Below are positions 9,183-19,261 of a DNA stretch of 64,000 nt, one piece after another; the first letter of the stretch is position 1, and each line of letters starts with the position of its first letter. The notes under the pieces were generated by a model that searched no databases, was not told the origin of the DNA, and saw nothing but the letters and a program-made list of their open reading frames with translations. The stretch comes from Actinotignum sanguinis (GTDB taxonomy: Bacteria; Actinomycetota; Actinomycetes; Actinomycetales; Actinomycetaceae), in assembly GCF_003957255.1 (NCBI RefSeq), contig NZ_QDIE01000001.1:83396-147395 (forward strand), written 5' to 3'. The translations under genes and the position numbers were made by a program.

Positions 9183-11679
9183 AGCTCCATTCTCTCATGT
9201 CATAACCAACCTGCCGCACGACGGGTGGCTTGGGTGGCGTAGGTGGCTCCTCGCATTCGGACACTAGATCCCCTTCCGCCCATGCGATTGCCCCGCACGT
9301 GAGCGTTGGATAAATCTGGGCGCCAGAATAAAGCTCATAGACGCGTGCGGAGGGATGCCCGTAACTATTCTCCCCCACGGATATCAGGGCAATTGCGGGG
9401 TCAAGTTCACGGGCGAGGCGCGCGGATTGGTCCGCGCTTCCGTGATGGGCGACGACGGCGATATCAACCGGCCCGACCGCCCCCACGAGGCGTTCTTGGG
9501 CCGGGGCAGTCGCATCTCCGAGAACCACGATGCGTTGAGCAGCCTGGCTAGTGCCACCGCTCGCGCCGGCGTTAGCTGCCCGGCCCGGGCTGTCCACACC
9601 ATCAGCGTCGAGGAGGACCACGAGGGAATCCGCATTGGCTTCCTCGGGAATACTACGCGCACCCGGATACGGGCTAAGAATCCGGGCGATGGGAACATCA
9701 TCTACCCGCAGGGTCGTTCCTGCGGCTACCACGCTCACCGGAATGGAATGGGAATCAAGTAGGTCGAGTGCGGTGCGGGACTGGGGCTTCGGTGCGGAAT
9801 TTGGAGATATCCATACCGCGCTGATTGTTGCGGTGCTGAGAACGTCGCGTAACCCTTCCACGTGATCGGAGTGAAAATGGGAGAGGATGAGGAGATCAAG
9901 ATGACTCACCTGAGCATCGCTTAGGCAGCGAGCAGCGGCGGGAGTGCGAGGTCCAACATCAATCATTATCGTGTATCCGCGCACCCGGTAGAGGAAAGCT
10001 GATCCCTGGCCCACATCGCATTGCACCGCCGTCCAGTTGGAGGGAATCACGGTAGCGCCCGACCCCCGTGATAGCCCGAGGGCCACGAGGGCGGCCACCA
10101 GAATAAGGATTGCGCTCAAGCGGGGTATCACCAGGAGCACCAAGACCGCACATATATGACCGATTCCGGCAAGGACAAGGGGAATTCCCGATCCCGGTAG
10201 GGAGGCAAGGGCGCGAGCTACCTGGTCAATCCACCACGTGGCCAGTTGCGCAAAGGAGATAGCGAGGCCAGCGAGCACCGGGAACAGCGGTGCGGTGAGT
10301 GCCCCGACAAGTCCGAAAATAGTGAGGGGTGCGACGACGGGTGCCACAAGCGCATTAGCCGGAACCGCCCACAGCGACCCAGCTTCGGTGAAGAGGAGCA
10401 GCACGGGTAGGCAGGAAATTTGGGCCACCAGCGGAATGGCAACAACCCGGGCGAGGGCGGCCGGGAAGAACCTGCTGAGGTGTTCCGTAAGCGGGTATCC
10501 TCCGCAGATAATTCCGAGGGTGGCGCTGGCGGAGAGCAGGAAACCGTAGCCGGTTGCGAGCCAGGGATCAATGAGGGCAGCGGTGATGCTCGCGCAGCTC
10601 AGAGCGTTGATCGCTTGGCTTCGACGGTTCATTCCCACTGCTGCGAGAACCACCAGGCCCATGAGTGCCGCCCGGATAACCGAGGGCGCGGGTCCCACCA
10701 GAATAACCAGTCCACCTAAACCCACCACTCCCGCTAACGCGGTACGCAGGGGCCGAGCCCGGCCCACCGCCATAATAATGATGCCGAGAACAAGGGATAC
10801 ATGAGCCCCGGAGACCGCAATGAGATGGGTAAGGGCCGTTGTGCGCATGGCTTCTTCCAGCTCCGGGGATACCCGGCTATCGTCTCCAAGGGCAACCCCG
10901 GGGATAAGGCCACGGGCGTGCTCAGGGCGGGTGGAGAGCAGCGTGGCAAGCGCGGTATCGATGCGGTGAACAATGCCGGCGCTCAGCGCACCACTCCCGG
11001 TGGTTTGGAGGGCAGGTCCGGACCAGCGGGCACTTTCCCGCCGCCCGTGCGCGGGGGTGAGTCGACCCTGCCCAAACACGCGCTGACCCGCCAGGGCTGT
11101 GCAGGGAACTTCCGCTCGGATTCGCGCGCGGGGGCCGCTGGCAAGCTGCACCCCGTTCGGGCCAGCGGTGGCGATCTTTGCGGGGCGCAGCAGCACCGTG
11201 CATTTTTCTTCTCCCCACGGCATAGTGGAGGGTTCCGGGCGGGTCATGACATAGGCATCCAGTTCCACGCTTCCCCTGACTACCGGGATATGCGCGGCAG
11301 AGAGGGCGAGCAGCCCGGCGATACTGGTAGCACCCAGCGTGCACGCCACCGCGAGGATACTCAAAACCACCCCGCTTGCTTTCCCGCGCTGGCCGGGATG
11401 CGCCCGGGCATACCCGGTTACTGCCCAAGCTGCCACGATGCACAGGGCAGCACCGAGGAATCCGCAGTGCGCATACCCGCTCAGCGCCGCCCACGCACCG
11501 CCCAGGGCCGCGGCCGCTGACGGAAGGAGACGCATATCCTGACCGTGGCCCGCATGCGCGCAATGCGAACTTCGCTGGCTTCTGCGAATGCGGGGATCGC
11601 CGAACACCCTAGGCTTGCACGGATCGCTGCGCTTGCCCCTGGCACTGCGACTGCGCGGGACATCAAGCTTGCGGATCAT
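9010..11679 (-). CDS. comEC: DNA internalization protein ComEC/Rec2
   Basis: 889 aa as an open frame. ComEC forms the membrane channel that takes up single-stranded DNA. Visible in order are N-terminal membrane helices, a DUF4131-like region, the Competence domain (TTALTHLIAVSGAHVSLVLG) with many helices, and a C-terminal metallo-beta-lactamase-like domain with LILSHFHSDHVEG and VVAHHGSADQS. The ATG at 11679 overlaps the comEA stop (ATGA). An internal ATG at 11535 (MRLLPSAAAALGG) lies nearer the usual family start, and the first 48 residues are Arg-rich and unlike a signal. Family similarity ends near GAIAWAEGD. The last 80 or so residues look non-native and overlap holA. Confidence 0.9.
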   Translation of the reverse strand: MIRKLDVPRSRSARGKRSDPCKPRVFGDPRIRRSQRSSHCAHAGHGQDMRLLPSAAAALGGAWAALSGYAHCGFLGAALCIVAAWAVTGYARAHPGQRGKASGVVLSILAVACTLGATSIAGLLALSAAHIPVVRGSVELDAYVMTRPEPSTMPWGEEKCTVLLRPAKIATAGPNGVQLASGPRARIRAEVPCTALAGQRVFGQGRLTPAHGRRESARWSGPALQTTGSGALSAGIVHRIDTALATLLSTRPEHARGLIPGVALGDDSRVSPELEEAMRTTALTHLIAVSGAHVSLVLGIIIMAVGRARPLRTALAGVVGLGGLVILVGPAPSVIRAALMGLVVLAAVGMNRRSQAINALSCASITAALIDPWLATGYGFLLSASATLGIICGGYPLTEHLSRFFPAALARVVAIPLVAQISCLPVLLLFTEAGSLWAVPANALVAPVVAPLTIFGLVGALTAPLFPVLAGLAISFAQLATWWIDQVARALASLPGSGIPLVLAGIGHICAVLVLLVIPRLSAILILVAALVALGLSRGSGATVIPSNWTAVQCDVGQGSAFLYRVRGYTIMIDVGPRTPAAARCLSDAQVSHLDLLILSHFHSDHVEGLRDVLSTATISAVWISPNSAPKPQSRTALDLLDSHSIPVSVVAAGTTLRVDDVPIARILSPYPGARSIPEEANADSLVVLLDADGVDSPGRAANAGASGGTSQAAQRIVVLGDATAPAQERLVGAVGPVDIAVVAHHGSADQSARLARELDPAIALISVGENSYGHPSARVYELYSGAQIYPTLTCGAIAWAEGDLVSECEEPPTPPKPPVVRQVGYDMREWSYGSQRTRGRVRRSPLRTGDPHRWRGTGPCRARLGPPHQPCPPGAPRGTGCARGSGHL

Positions 11680-12665
11680 ACTGTCACCAGCGCGGACAGC
11701 TTATTAAATTTAGCTGGTCCAATACCGGGGACCTCAAGAAGATCTTCCGGAGCGGTAAAGGGGCCATTGTTTTCCCTCCAGGTGAGAATATCCCGAGCGG
11801 TAGCCGGACCAACCCCGGGGAGGCTCTCCAAGTCGCTGGCTGAGGCGGTATTAAGGTTGATTAGGGCACCAGAGCCGGCTTTCCCAGATGCTTTATCCCC
11901 ACCGGCCGCGCCGCCGCCTGCCCCACCGCTATTCCCACCTGCGCTACCACCGCTCCCACCCGAGCTTGTGCTACCTCCAGAGCCGATGCGTGCTCGCGGT
12001 GCTTCACCGGGAGCGGGAATATGAATATGGGAGCCATCCGCTACCGGTTCGGCAAGATTGATCGCAGCGCCATCCGCATTCGGGGTGAGCCCACCGGCTA
12101 ATTCCACGAGGTCATTGACACGTGCCCCACCGGGAGCGCTATACACTCCCGGAGTGGCCACTTCACCAGAAATATAGGCAACGATGGTTGCGGGAGCGGA
12201 TTCTCCCGCGGCAGGGCCAGCCGGCCCAGGTGTGCTACCCATTACCCCGCCGTGCGAAGGGCCCGGCGAAGCCTGCGGATCGGTAGATACCACAGCCGGA
12301 TTTTCCGTGTTGGAACCCGAACTGGCCACACTGCTTCCCGGTGGCACCGCTGCGGGGTTGGCGGAAACGGGACCACCACCGGGCCCGAACCATGCCAGCA
12401 GCCCGAGAATGAGCAGCCCGCCCAGCAAAGCTATAGCAAAGGCGCCCAACGCGCGGGGAGACCACCGCCACCGCGATGATTGCGCAGGGGTGGTGAGCAC
12501 GGCGATGTCCTCACCGGTGCCCGCACCGAGGGCCAACGTGGCGAAATCCCGCACCGGGCTTTGGCCGGGCGGCGCACCCGCACCCGGATCCCCGCGGGTT
12601 TCGTTGAGAGGATCGTTAAAGGGCAGGCTCAGGCGCGGAGCAGGGCGAGGCAGAGAAGCATTCAT
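11676..12665 (-). CDS. comEA: Competence protein ComEA (SLBB and helix-hairpin-helix)
   Basis: 329 aa. This is a membrane-anchored DNA receptor for uptake. A cytoplasmic N-terminus with proline-rich parts is followed by one transmembrane helix at about residues 80-102 (ALGAFAIALLGGLLILGLLAWF) and a long Ser/Pro/Gly-rich periplasmic linker. Then come an SLBB domain (VAYISGEVATPGVYS ... IHIPAPGE) and a C-terminal double helix-hairpin-helix module (LINLNTASASDLESLPGVGP, then LLEVPGIGPAKFNKL). The chosen start is ATG 12665. It lacks a Shine-Dalgarno sequence but has CATGAT with a 6-nt gap upstream, consistent with a leaderless mRNA. An in-frame start 9 codons earlier is less likely. It overlaps comEC by 4 nt. 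Confidence 0.9.
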   Translation of the reverse strand: MNASLPRPAPRLSLPFNDPLNETRGDPGAGAPPGQSPVRDFATLALGAGTGEDIAVLTTPAQSSRWRWSPRALGAFAIALLGGLLILGLLAWFGPGGGPVSANPAAVPPGSSVASSGSNTENPAVVSTDPQASPGPSHGGVMGSTPGPAGPAAGESAPATIVAYISGEVATPGVYSAPGGARVNDLVELAGGLTPNADGAAINLAEPVADGSHIHIPAPGEAPRARIGSGGSTSSGGSGGSAGGNSGGAGGGAAGGDKASGKAGSGALINLNTASASDLESLPGVGPATARDILTWRENNGPFTAPEDLLEVPGIGPAKFNKLSALVTV

Positions 12666-12771
12666 GGGGCTATCATGCACACCGAGGCACACCCAGCGTT
12701 GGCAGCCCCACCGGGCTGGGGATAACGCTAACGTTTGCCGAGCTGTGGATAGCCACGGCCATTGCCCGCTC

Positions 12772-12777
12772 TACAAT
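12772..12777 (+). promoter_or_regulatory. -10 element TACAAT directly before the HerA-like gene
   Basis: TACAAT matches the sigma-70 -10 consensus in 5 of 6 positions and ends 6 nt before the ATG at 12784. There is no room for a Shine-Dalgarno sequence, so transcription would begin at or next to the A of the start codon (a leaderless mRNA). Confidence 0.6.
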
Positions 12778-12783
12778 ATTGGT

Positions 12784-14643
12784 ATGAACGACGCCGATAT
12801 TGCTCGCCTGCGTGCCGAAGCGGCCGAAGCCGCTGCCAAAGCTGCCCGTGCCGAAGCCGAACTCGCCCAGGCCCGCCTCGATGCCGCACTTGCCGCCGCA
12901 TCTTCCCCCGCAGCAGCCACCGCCGCCAATGCCACGGAAGGCCTGGACGCCATAACCACCGCCACCGCGGCAGAGAAGCGCTCACCGGCGCAGCCGGCGG
13001 CGGCGTCGCCGGAACAATCGCCAGAAAGCACCGGTGAGGATTACGCGAGCGAGGTTGCCCGCAGCTACCAGATATCAGGCCCGGCTCTCACCCTGGGCGC
13101 CTACCTGGACCCGGCTGGGAATCCGCGCCCCGATGTTCTGGTGCGGCTGCCCTTCGCTAGTTTCAACCGGCACGGCCTGGTGTGCGGAGCAACCGGAACC
13201 GGGAAAACTCGTACCCTCCAGCTGCTGGCCGAACAGCTGAGCGCGGCCGGAGTGGCCGTTTTCCTCACCGATATTAAAGGGGATCTATCGGGCCTGTGCG
13301 AAGCGGGCGTCGCTTCCGATAAACTCACGGCCCGCACCCGAGCTTTAGGGCAGGATTGGTCCGGTGCCTCGTTCCCGCTCCACCTGTATTCCCTCACCGA
13401 ATCAACCGGGGTGCCGCTACGTTCCACAGTGGAAGATTTCGGTGCTTTGCTCCTAGCCCGGGCCCTGAAATTAAACGACACCCAGGAATCGGCGCTGGCC
13501 TTAGTTTTCGCGTGGGCGGAAAAAGAGAATCTGCACCTGTACACCCTGGAGGATCTGCGCGAGGTACTTCATTATTTGACCACGGCGGGGAAGGCGGAGC
13601 TATCCGGTATTGGCGGGGTATCGACCGCCACCGCCGGGGTGATTCTGCGCGAGGTATCAGCCCTGGCTGCGCAGGGCGGAGACATGTTCTTCCAGCGCCC
13701 GTCCTTTAGCCCCAGCGAGCTCATCGCCCACGAAGGCGAACGCGGTGTTATCTCCGCCCTCGAACTTCCCGACGTGCGCGATATGCCCGAACTTTTCTCC
13801 ACGTTCACCATGTGGATACTCAGTCGGCTTTTTTCCGATCTTCCCGAAGTGGGCGATACTCCCCTGCCCCGCCTGGTGTTCTTCTTCGACGAAGCGCATC
13901 TGCTGTTCTCGGGTGCTTCCCGGAATTTCGTGGACGAGGTTACCCGCGTGGTGCGCCTCATCCGCTCGAAAGGTGTAGGCGTTTTCTTCGTGACGCAAAC
14001 GCCGCAGGATATTCCCGAATCGGTGCTCGCGCAGCTGGGCACCCGCATTCACCATGCGTTGCGCGCCCACACGCCCAAGGACGTGAAGATTCTCAAGGAA
14101 ACAGCAAAAACCTTCCCCTTCTCACCCCTCGATATTGCGGCCGTGCTACCCGCGCTCGGCACCGGTGAGGCTGTGGTTACAGGTTTGGGCGACGACGGCG
14201 CCCCTACGGCCGTGGCCCCTACCCGGCTCTGGGCGCCGCGCTCTATCATGGGCCCGGCCGGGCCGGCCGCGTTGAGCACCGCTCTTGGCACCACACCTCG
14301 GCCTGCTCCTATAGCCGGGGATACCGCAAGCGAAGGTGCTGCCCGCGCTGTTGCCGCGCGGCGCGCGCAACGAGAAGCTGCCGCGGTGGCTGCTAAAGAA
14401 GCTGAAGAGCAGCGGCGGGCCGCGGAAGCCGCGGCGAAGAAAGCTGCCCGCGAGGCGGAGAAAAAACTGGCGGCCGCGGAGCGGGAAGCGGAGCGTCAGG
14501 CTCGGCAGGCCCAACGGAATGCCGAGAAGGAGGCGCAACGGCAGGCCCGGCGCCGCGATGCCGCAATTGATTCGGTGGTGCGCAGTGCCGGGAGGTCACT
14601 CGGCCGTTCGATTATTAATTCGATTTTCGGGCGGCGGCGCTAG
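12784..14643 (+). CDS. HerA-like / DUF853 ATPase (YjgR family)
   Basis: 619 aa. The family is P-loop ATPases related to the HerA-FtsK superfamily, and E. coli YjgR is the reference homologue. The biological role is not settled. The first 90 residues are Ala/Glu-rich coiled coil. The core has Walker A GATGTGKT (K141), TDIKGDLSGLCEAG, Walker B FFFDEAHLLF and VFFVTQTPQDIPESVLAQLG. The C-terminus is a long charged coiled coil (about residues 530-600) ending in an amphipathic SLGRSIINSIFGRRR. The start is fixed by TACAAT 6 nt upstream; longer in-frame extensions run antisense through comEA and are rejected. It is convergent with the mutarotase gene, 12 bp apart. Confidence 0.87.
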   Translation: MNDADIARLRAEAAEAAAKAARAEAELAQARLDAALAAASSPAAATAANATEGLDAITTATAAEKRSPAQPAAASPEQSPESTGEDYASEVARSYQISGPALTLGAYLDPAGNPRPDVLVRLPFASFNRHGLVCGATGTGKTRTLQLLAEQLSAAGVAVFLTDIKGDLSGLCEAGVASDKLTARTRALGQDWSGASFPLHLYSLTESTGVPLRSTVEDFGALLLARALKLNDTQESALALVFAWAEKENLHLYTLEDLREVLHYLTTAGKAELSGIGGVSTATAGVILREVSALAAQGGDMFFQRPSFSPSELIAHEGERGVISALELPDVRDMPELFSTFTMWILSRLFSDLPEVGDTPLPRLVFFFDEAHLLFSGASRNFVDEVTRVVRLIRSKGVGVFFVTQTPQDIPESVLAQLGTRIHHALRAHTPKDVKILKETAKTFPFSPLDIAAVLPALGTGEAVVTGLGDDGAPTAVAPTRLWAPRSIMGPAGPAALSTALGTTPRPAPIAGDTASEGAARAVAARRAQREAAAVAAKEAEEQRRAAEAAAKKAAREAEKKLAAAEREAERQARQAQRNAEKEAQRQARRRDAAIDSVVRSAGRSLGRSIINSIFGRRR

Positions 14644-14655
14644 CGCGGGTTCCGC

Positions 14656-15636
14656 TTACTTTCGGGCATACGGAGCAGAGGTAGCCGGATAGCTCATGGT
14701 GACGGTGAGGCTGCGGGAGCGGCCCGGGGCTAGCGCCACGCGCCCCACTTGATCCGAACGATTAAAAGCATTGGGCAGCGCGGAAGCCGGGGCGACCAGG
14801 AGAGCTTCCCGGGCCCCGCGTTCCAGAGTATCCCCGGTCCATAGCCGCACATAGGGTGCTTCGCTCGGTTCCTGGGCGAGGATAATATCGCGTTCCCGAG
14901 CTGGATCGGTCAGCACGGTTGCCACGACTCCGTCACTGGTGGGCACCAGCGAGGTGAAGGTGGAGTCGATACGGCTAGCTCCGAGTACCGGCCACTCCAC
15001 GGGGGTACTTACCCCGGTGAGCGCGGCATCGCCGGGAGCCGGGATTCCGTGCGCATCGGCTGCGATCTTGGTGCGCGCACTGACCGTCGTCGACATTTTT
15101 GAAATGGAAGCGAGCTGCGGGAAACGCAAGTAGCCGTTCCACGCGACCGCCACCGGGGCGCAGCTCTCACCCAGGTTCGTCACTTCCAGACTGACGGAAA
15201 GATGATGGGTTCCCGCGCTGGAATCCCCCAGCGCATAGACCACTTGGATTCCCACGGGCCACGGGTAGCCCGCTACCGCGGGAAGCTCCGCGCGCAAAAT
15301 AAGCGCATCTGCGGAGCGTTCCCGCCGGAATTCGCAGCTGTGGACCCGCAAGCACCGCCCGGTGGTATCGGCTTCAAGGCGGTAGCTCTGCCCATCCCAG
15401 GTGTAGCACCCGCCGGCGAGGGGCCCCACCCAGGGGGCTTCGATAAGCCCACGCCCCCCATCTGCCTCCTCCAGTTCGGCACCGTTACGGTATCCGGAAA
15501 ACACCTCCCCGTCGGGACTCCAGGAGAGGAGGGTGGCCCCGCGTGCAGCTACGAGGGCGCTGGCTCCGCCCGGTGCGCTAAGAAGCCACGCCGGGTTACC
15601 GTCAAAGTCCTGCGCTGTGATTCGCATACGTGCCAC
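14656..15636 (-). CDS. Aldose 1-epimerase-like / D-hexose-6-phosphate mutarotase
   Basis: 326 aa. The beta-sandwich of the galactose mutarotase superfamily is suggested by GATLLSWSPDGEVFSGYRNG, then GLIEAPWVGPLAGGCYTWDGQSYRLEAD, and VAWNGYLRFP where the family carries its catalytic His/Glu region. The closest group appears to be COG0676 hexose-6-phosphate mutarotases, but His residues of the usual HG(x)xR and Nx(H)xYF motifs are not obvious, so activity is uncertain. The start is the GTG at 15636, chosen for AGGAGG 6 nt upstream. An in-frame ATG three codons later is an alternative. It lies downstream of leuS on the same strand. Confidence 0.72.
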   Translation of the reverse strand: MARMRITAQDFDGNPAWLLSAPGGASALVAARGATLLSWSPDGEVFSGYRNGAELEEADGGRGLIEAPWVGPLAGGCYTWDGQSYRLEADTTGRCLRVHSCEFRRERSADALILRAELPAVAGYPWPVGIQVVYALGDSSAGTHHLSVSLEVTNLGESCAPVAVAWNGYLRFPQLASISKMSTTVSARTKIAADAHGIPAPGDAALTGVSTPVEWPVLGASRIDSTFTSLVPTSDGVVATVLTDPARERDIILAQEPSEAPYVRLWTGDTLERGAREALLVAPASALPNAFNRSDQVGRVALAPGRSRSLTVTMSYPATSAPYARK

Positions 15637-15753
15637 GATATTCCTCCTTACTCCCGCGGGTTCCTTCCCTTGGATCGGTGCCCGCGTCACGGGCTCGGAC
15701 GAGAATTTCAAACCCGGACCACCTCAGGGCCCGAGACTTTACTGCATTCCGCT

Positions 15754-18669
15754 TTAGGGAACGATATTGATGAGTCCCGGAGCACGCACAATAATCTTGC
15801 GCGGTTCGCCCTCCAGGAAGGCCTGCACCCGTTCTTCAGCCAGGGCCCGGGCGGTCAGATCCGCATCGGAAATATCCTGGGGTACCTCCAGACGGGCGCG
15901 GACCTTACCCTTCACCTGCACCACGCAGGTCACGGTGTCATCCACCAGCAGCGCTGCGTCGCTAACCTGCGGGAACGCAGCGCGCGCGACCAGGCCGCTA
16001 TTACCCAAACGTGCCCAGAGTTCTTCGGCAATATGGGGTGCCACCGGTGCCACCATGGCCACGATAGCGCAGGCAGCTTCACGCGGTACCGCCGTCAGCC
16101 CGGTGAGATGGTTATTGAGAACAATGAGCTTCGAGATCGCGGTGTTGATACGCATATGGTCGTAATCATCAGCCACTCCCGCGATGGTGCGGGCCAGGAG
16201 CTTAGCGGTTTCGGTATCCGGAGTCGCGTCACTGACCGTCACCTCACCGGTGCGCTCATCAACGATATTGCGCCACAGCCGCTGCAAGAAGCGCTGCGAA
16301 CCTACCACCGCGCGGGTATCCCAGGGCCGGGAAACATCAAGCGGCCCCATGGACATTTCGTAGACGCGGAACGTATCCGCACCGTACTGATCAGCCATAT
16401 CATCAGGTGTAATGATGTTCTTGAGGGACTTGCCCATCTTCCCGTATTCCCGGTTGACCTTCTCCCCCCGGTAGTAGAAGACCGTTTCGCCGTTTTCTTC
16501 GCGTTCTTCTACCTCATCGGCCGGCACGTAGGCCCCGCGAGCATCGGTATAGGCATAGGCCTGTACGTAGCCCTGGTTGAAGAGCTTGTGGAAAGGCTCC
16601 GAAGAGGAGACATAACCCAGGTCAAAGAGGACCTTGTGCCAGAAACGCGCGTAGAGCAGGTGGAGCACCGCGTGTTCGACGCCGCCCACGTACAAATCCA
16701 CCCCTCCGGAAGTGTTACCGGCCTCGGGACGCGGACCCATCCAGTAGGCTTCGTTTTCCGGAGCGCAGAAGCTATCCGAATTGGTGGGATCCACATAGCG
16801 CAATTCGTACCAGCACGAACCTGCCCACTGCGGCATGGTATTGGTTTCGCGGCGGTACTTCTTGAGACCATCACCCAGGTCAAGCTCCACATTCACCCAT
16901 TCCGGGTTGCGTTCCAGCGGAGGTTGGGGCAGTGAATTTGCGTCGTCGGCATCGTAAGACGCCGGCGAGAAGTCTTCCATTTCGGGCAGCTCCAAGGGGA
17001 GCATCGATTCGGGTAGCGCGTGCGCAATACCCTCCTCATCCCAAACAATCGGGAAGGGCTCACCCCAGTAGCGCTGGCGGGAGAAAAGCCAATCGTGCAG
17101 GCGGTAGGTGACGGTGGCGGTTCCGGCACCGCGTTCTTCCAGCCAGGCGATAATAGCGGCCATGGATTCGGATTTCGTCATGCCGTTGAGGGAGATTTCC
17201 TCATTGGCGGAATCAACGAGGATGCCATCCCCGGTGTAGGCACCCTCTTCCAGGTCCGGGCCGTACGGATCCTCCGCAGGGCCGATGGTGCGGATAACGT
17301 CCAGATTGTATTCGCGCGCGAAAGCCCAGTCGCGATCATCATGGGCAGGAACCGCCATAATCGCACCGGTTCCGTAACCGACCAGCACATAATCCGCCAC
17401 GAAAACCGGAACCTTGGCGCCGTTGACCGGATTAATCCCGAAGAGCCCGGAGAAAACGCCGGTCTTTTCATGAGTATCCGAGGTGCGTTCCATATCCGAT
17501 TTCGCGGCGGCGCGCGCCCGGTAGGCCGCGACAGCTTCACGCGGGGTGGCGTATCCGCCAGTCCATTCTGCGCGGGTTCCTTCCGGCCAGCTATCGGGAA
17601 CCCGGAGCTCCTGCGCATCCGTATCCGTACCCGCTTCACTTCCACCCAAGGCCTCATGTTCGGGAGCAACGGCCATGAAACTGGCCCCGAAGAGAGTATC
17701 GGGGCGGGTGGTATAAACATCCAGGACCCGCCCGGAGCCGTCAGAAAGCTCAAAACGAACCGTGGCGCCGTGGGAGCGCCCGATCCAGTTCTGCTGCATG
17801 GCCCGCACTTTATCCGGCCAGTCAATGGTGTCCAGGTCACTCACCAGGCGGTCCGCATAGGCGGTAATCCGCATCATCCACTGGGCGAGATTGCGCCGGA
17901 ACACCGGGAAGTTACCGCGTTCGGACCGGCCTTCCGCGGTGACTTCCTCATTGGCAAGCACCGTTCCCAGCCCCGGACACCAATTAACCGGGGCTTCCTT
18001 GATATAAACCAGGCGGTATTCGCTGAGCGCATCCGCTTTTTCTTTCCTGGAGAGCGCCTCCCAGGGCCGACCATCCGGCGTGGCCTTTTCCCCACTGGCG
18101 AATTTCGCTTCCAGTTCCGCAATGGGCCGGGCCGCTCCGTTGCCACGCCCGTCCCGGCGCGGGTAATCCGGGTCAAACCAGGAATTAAACACCTTGGTGA
18201 AAATCCATTGGGTCCACTTCACGTAATCAATATCCGTGGTGGAGAAAACCCGCCGTGAATCGTGGGAAAGCCCGAGGCGATGCAGCTGAGCTGCCATATT
18301 GGCAATATTTTCCGCGGTGGTGATAGCCGGGTGCTTGCCATTTTGCACCGCGAACTGTTCTGCGGGAAGTCCGAAGGCGTCATAGCCCATGGTGTAGAGG
18401 ACGTTCTCACCCTTCATGCGGTGGTAGCGGGCCACGGTATCCGTGGCAATATAGCCGAGCGGATGGCCCACGTGCAGGCCACGCCCGGACGGATAGGGGA
18501 ACATGTCCTGGATGAAAAACTTCGGCGCCGAGGTATCCCCCGCGAGATCCCCAACCGGGTTCGCGGCGTAGAAGGCACCTTCCTCTTCCCAGCGTTCCTG
18601 CCAGTGGGCTTCGATCTCATTAGCCAGTTCTGCGGTGTAGCGGAACTGGGTCATATCCTCAGCGCTCAA
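15754..18669 (-). CDS. leuS: Leucyl-tRNA synthetase
   Basis: 971 aa, usual for actinobacterial LeuRS. It charges tRNA-Leu and has an editing domain. The HIGH motif appears as HVGH within [18 protein letters not shown], the CP1 editing domain follows at about residues 230-430, and the KMSKS loop reads KMGKS (GKMGKSLKN). A C-terminal anticodon domain ends in [11 protein letters not shown]. The TTG at 18669 ([11 protein letters not shown]) is chosen because AAGGAG lies 5 nt upstream. An ATG five codons later is a possible alternative. It is transcribed leftward, divergent from the HIT gene. Confidence 0.97.
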   Translation of the reverse strand: MSAEDMTQFRYTAELANEIEAHWQERWEEEGAFYAANPVGDLAGDTSAPKFFIQDMFPYPSGRGLHVGHPLGYIATDTVARYHRMKGENVLYTMGYDAFGLPAEQFAVQNGKHPAITTAENIANMAAQLHRLGLSHDSRRVFSTTDIDYVKWTQWIFTKVFNSWFDPDYPRRDGRGNGAARPIAELEAKFASGEKATPDGRPWEALSRKEKADALSEYRLVYIKEAPVNWCPGLGTVLANEEVTAEGRSERGNFPVFRRNLAQWMMRITAYADRLVSDLDTIDWPDKVRAMQQNWIGRSHGATVRFELSDGSGRVLDVYTTRPDTLFGASFMAVAPEHEALGGSEAGTDTDAQELRVPDSWPEGTRAEWTGGYATPREAVAAYRARAAAKSDMERTSDTHEKTGVFSGLFGINPVNGAKVPVFVADYVLVGYGTGAIMAVPAHDDRDWAFAREYNLDVIRTIGPAEDPYGPDLEEGAYTGDGILVDSANEEISLNGMTKSESMAAIIAWLEERGAGTATVTYRLHDWLFSRQRYWGEPFPIVWDEEGIAHALPESMLPLELPEMEDFSPASYDADDANSLPQPPLERNPEWVNVELDLGDGLKKYRRETNTMPQWAGSCWYELRYVDPTNSDSFCAPENEAYWMGPRPEAGNTSGGVDLYVGGVEHAVLHLLYARFWHKVLFDLGYVSSSEPFHKLFNQGYVQAYAYTDARGAYVPADEVEEREENGETVFYYRGEKVNREYGKMGKSLKNIITPDDMADQYGADTFRVYEMSMGPLDVSRPWDTRAVVGSQRFLQRLWRNIVDERTGEVTVSDATPDTETAKLLARTIAGVADDYDHMRINTAISKLIVLNNHLTGLTAVPREAACAIVAMVAPVAPHIAEELWARLGNSGLVARAAFPQVSDAALLVDDTVTCVVQVKGKVRARLEVPQDISDADLTARALAEERVQAFLEGEPRKIIVRAPGLINIVP

Positions 18670-18749
18670 GGGTACTCCTTTTCGACGGTCGACTTCGGTC
18701 AATTGTAGCTCTCTCCTCCGACAAATCTCAGGTCGTCCACAGCGGTGAC

Positions 18750-18755
18750 TAGACT
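18750..18755 (+). promoter_or_regulatory. -10 element TAGACT directly before the HIT gene
   Basis: TAGACT (TAnnnT type) ends 6 nt before the ATG at 18762. As with the HerA-like gene, no Shine-Dalgarno fits between, so the mRNA is probably leaderless. Confidence 0.55.
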
Positions 18756-18761
18756 GGCACC

Positions 18762-19202
18762 ATGAGTGTCTTTTCAAAAATTATTGCCGGCGAGATTCCG
18801 GGCCGTTTTGTTTGGGCCGACGACGTCTGCGTTGCTTTCGCAACTCTTGAGCCGCACGCCCGCGGCCATGTGCTAGTTGTTCCCCGCGCGGAAATTGACC
18901 GTTTCACCGATCTTGACGACGATACAGCCGCGCATCTCTTCATCGTGGCTAAGCGCATTGGAAAGGCCCAGATCGCGGCTTTCGGCGTGGAGCGGGCGAT
19001 GCTCGTCATCGCCGGACTCGGGGTACCTCATACACACCTGCATGTTATTCCGGCTGATTCGGAAAACGTCACCAGTTTCGCATCGGCACGCAAGGATGTT
19101 CCCGGCGCCGAATTGGATGCGGCCATGGAGGAATTACGCGCGGCCCTGCGGCAGCAGGGCTGGGGTTCCTTCGTTCCGGCCCAGCTCGGTTCCCTCGCCT
19201 AA
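18762..19202 (+). CDS. HIT-family nucleotide hydrolase/transferase
   Basis: 146 aa, typical of small HIT (histidine triad) proteins such as HinT, which cleave nucleoside phosphoramidates and related adenylylated substrates. The start [18 protein letters not shown] is canonical. The active-site triad is HTHLHVIP (about residues 92-99), preceded by [15 protein letters not shown]. The gene begins right behind a -10 hexamer and lacks a Shine-Dalgarno. It sits between leuS and a HAD phosphatase as a single-gene unit. Confidence 0.93.
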   Translation: MSVFSKIIAGEIPGRFVWADDVCVAFATLEPHARGHVLVVPRAEIDRFTDLDDDTAAHLFIVAKRIGKAQIAAFGVERAMLVIAGLGVPHTHLHVIPADSENVTSFASARKDVPGAELDAAMEELRAALRQQGWGSFVPAQLGSLA

Positions 19203-19261
19203 GCCAAGTTACCTAAGCCCACTGCGTTATGCCCGCTCTCCTAGGCCACGCGCGCAACGGT

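Noticed and set aside
11481..11666. Separate small gene between comEA and comEC
   Set aside because: It is an out-of-frame shadow over the comEC N-terminus; the comEA stop and the comEC start overlap as ATGA, leaving no room for another gene.
12184..12783. 200-codon N-terminal extension of the HerA-like ATPase
   Set aside because: It runs antisense to comEA, is Pro/Gly-rich without family similarity, and a TACAAT -10 hexamer lies just before the internal ATG at 12784.
15202..18258. Long open frames antisense to leuS and the mutarotase
   Set aside because: Composition is that of a third-position shadow, and the sense genes are well conserved throughout.
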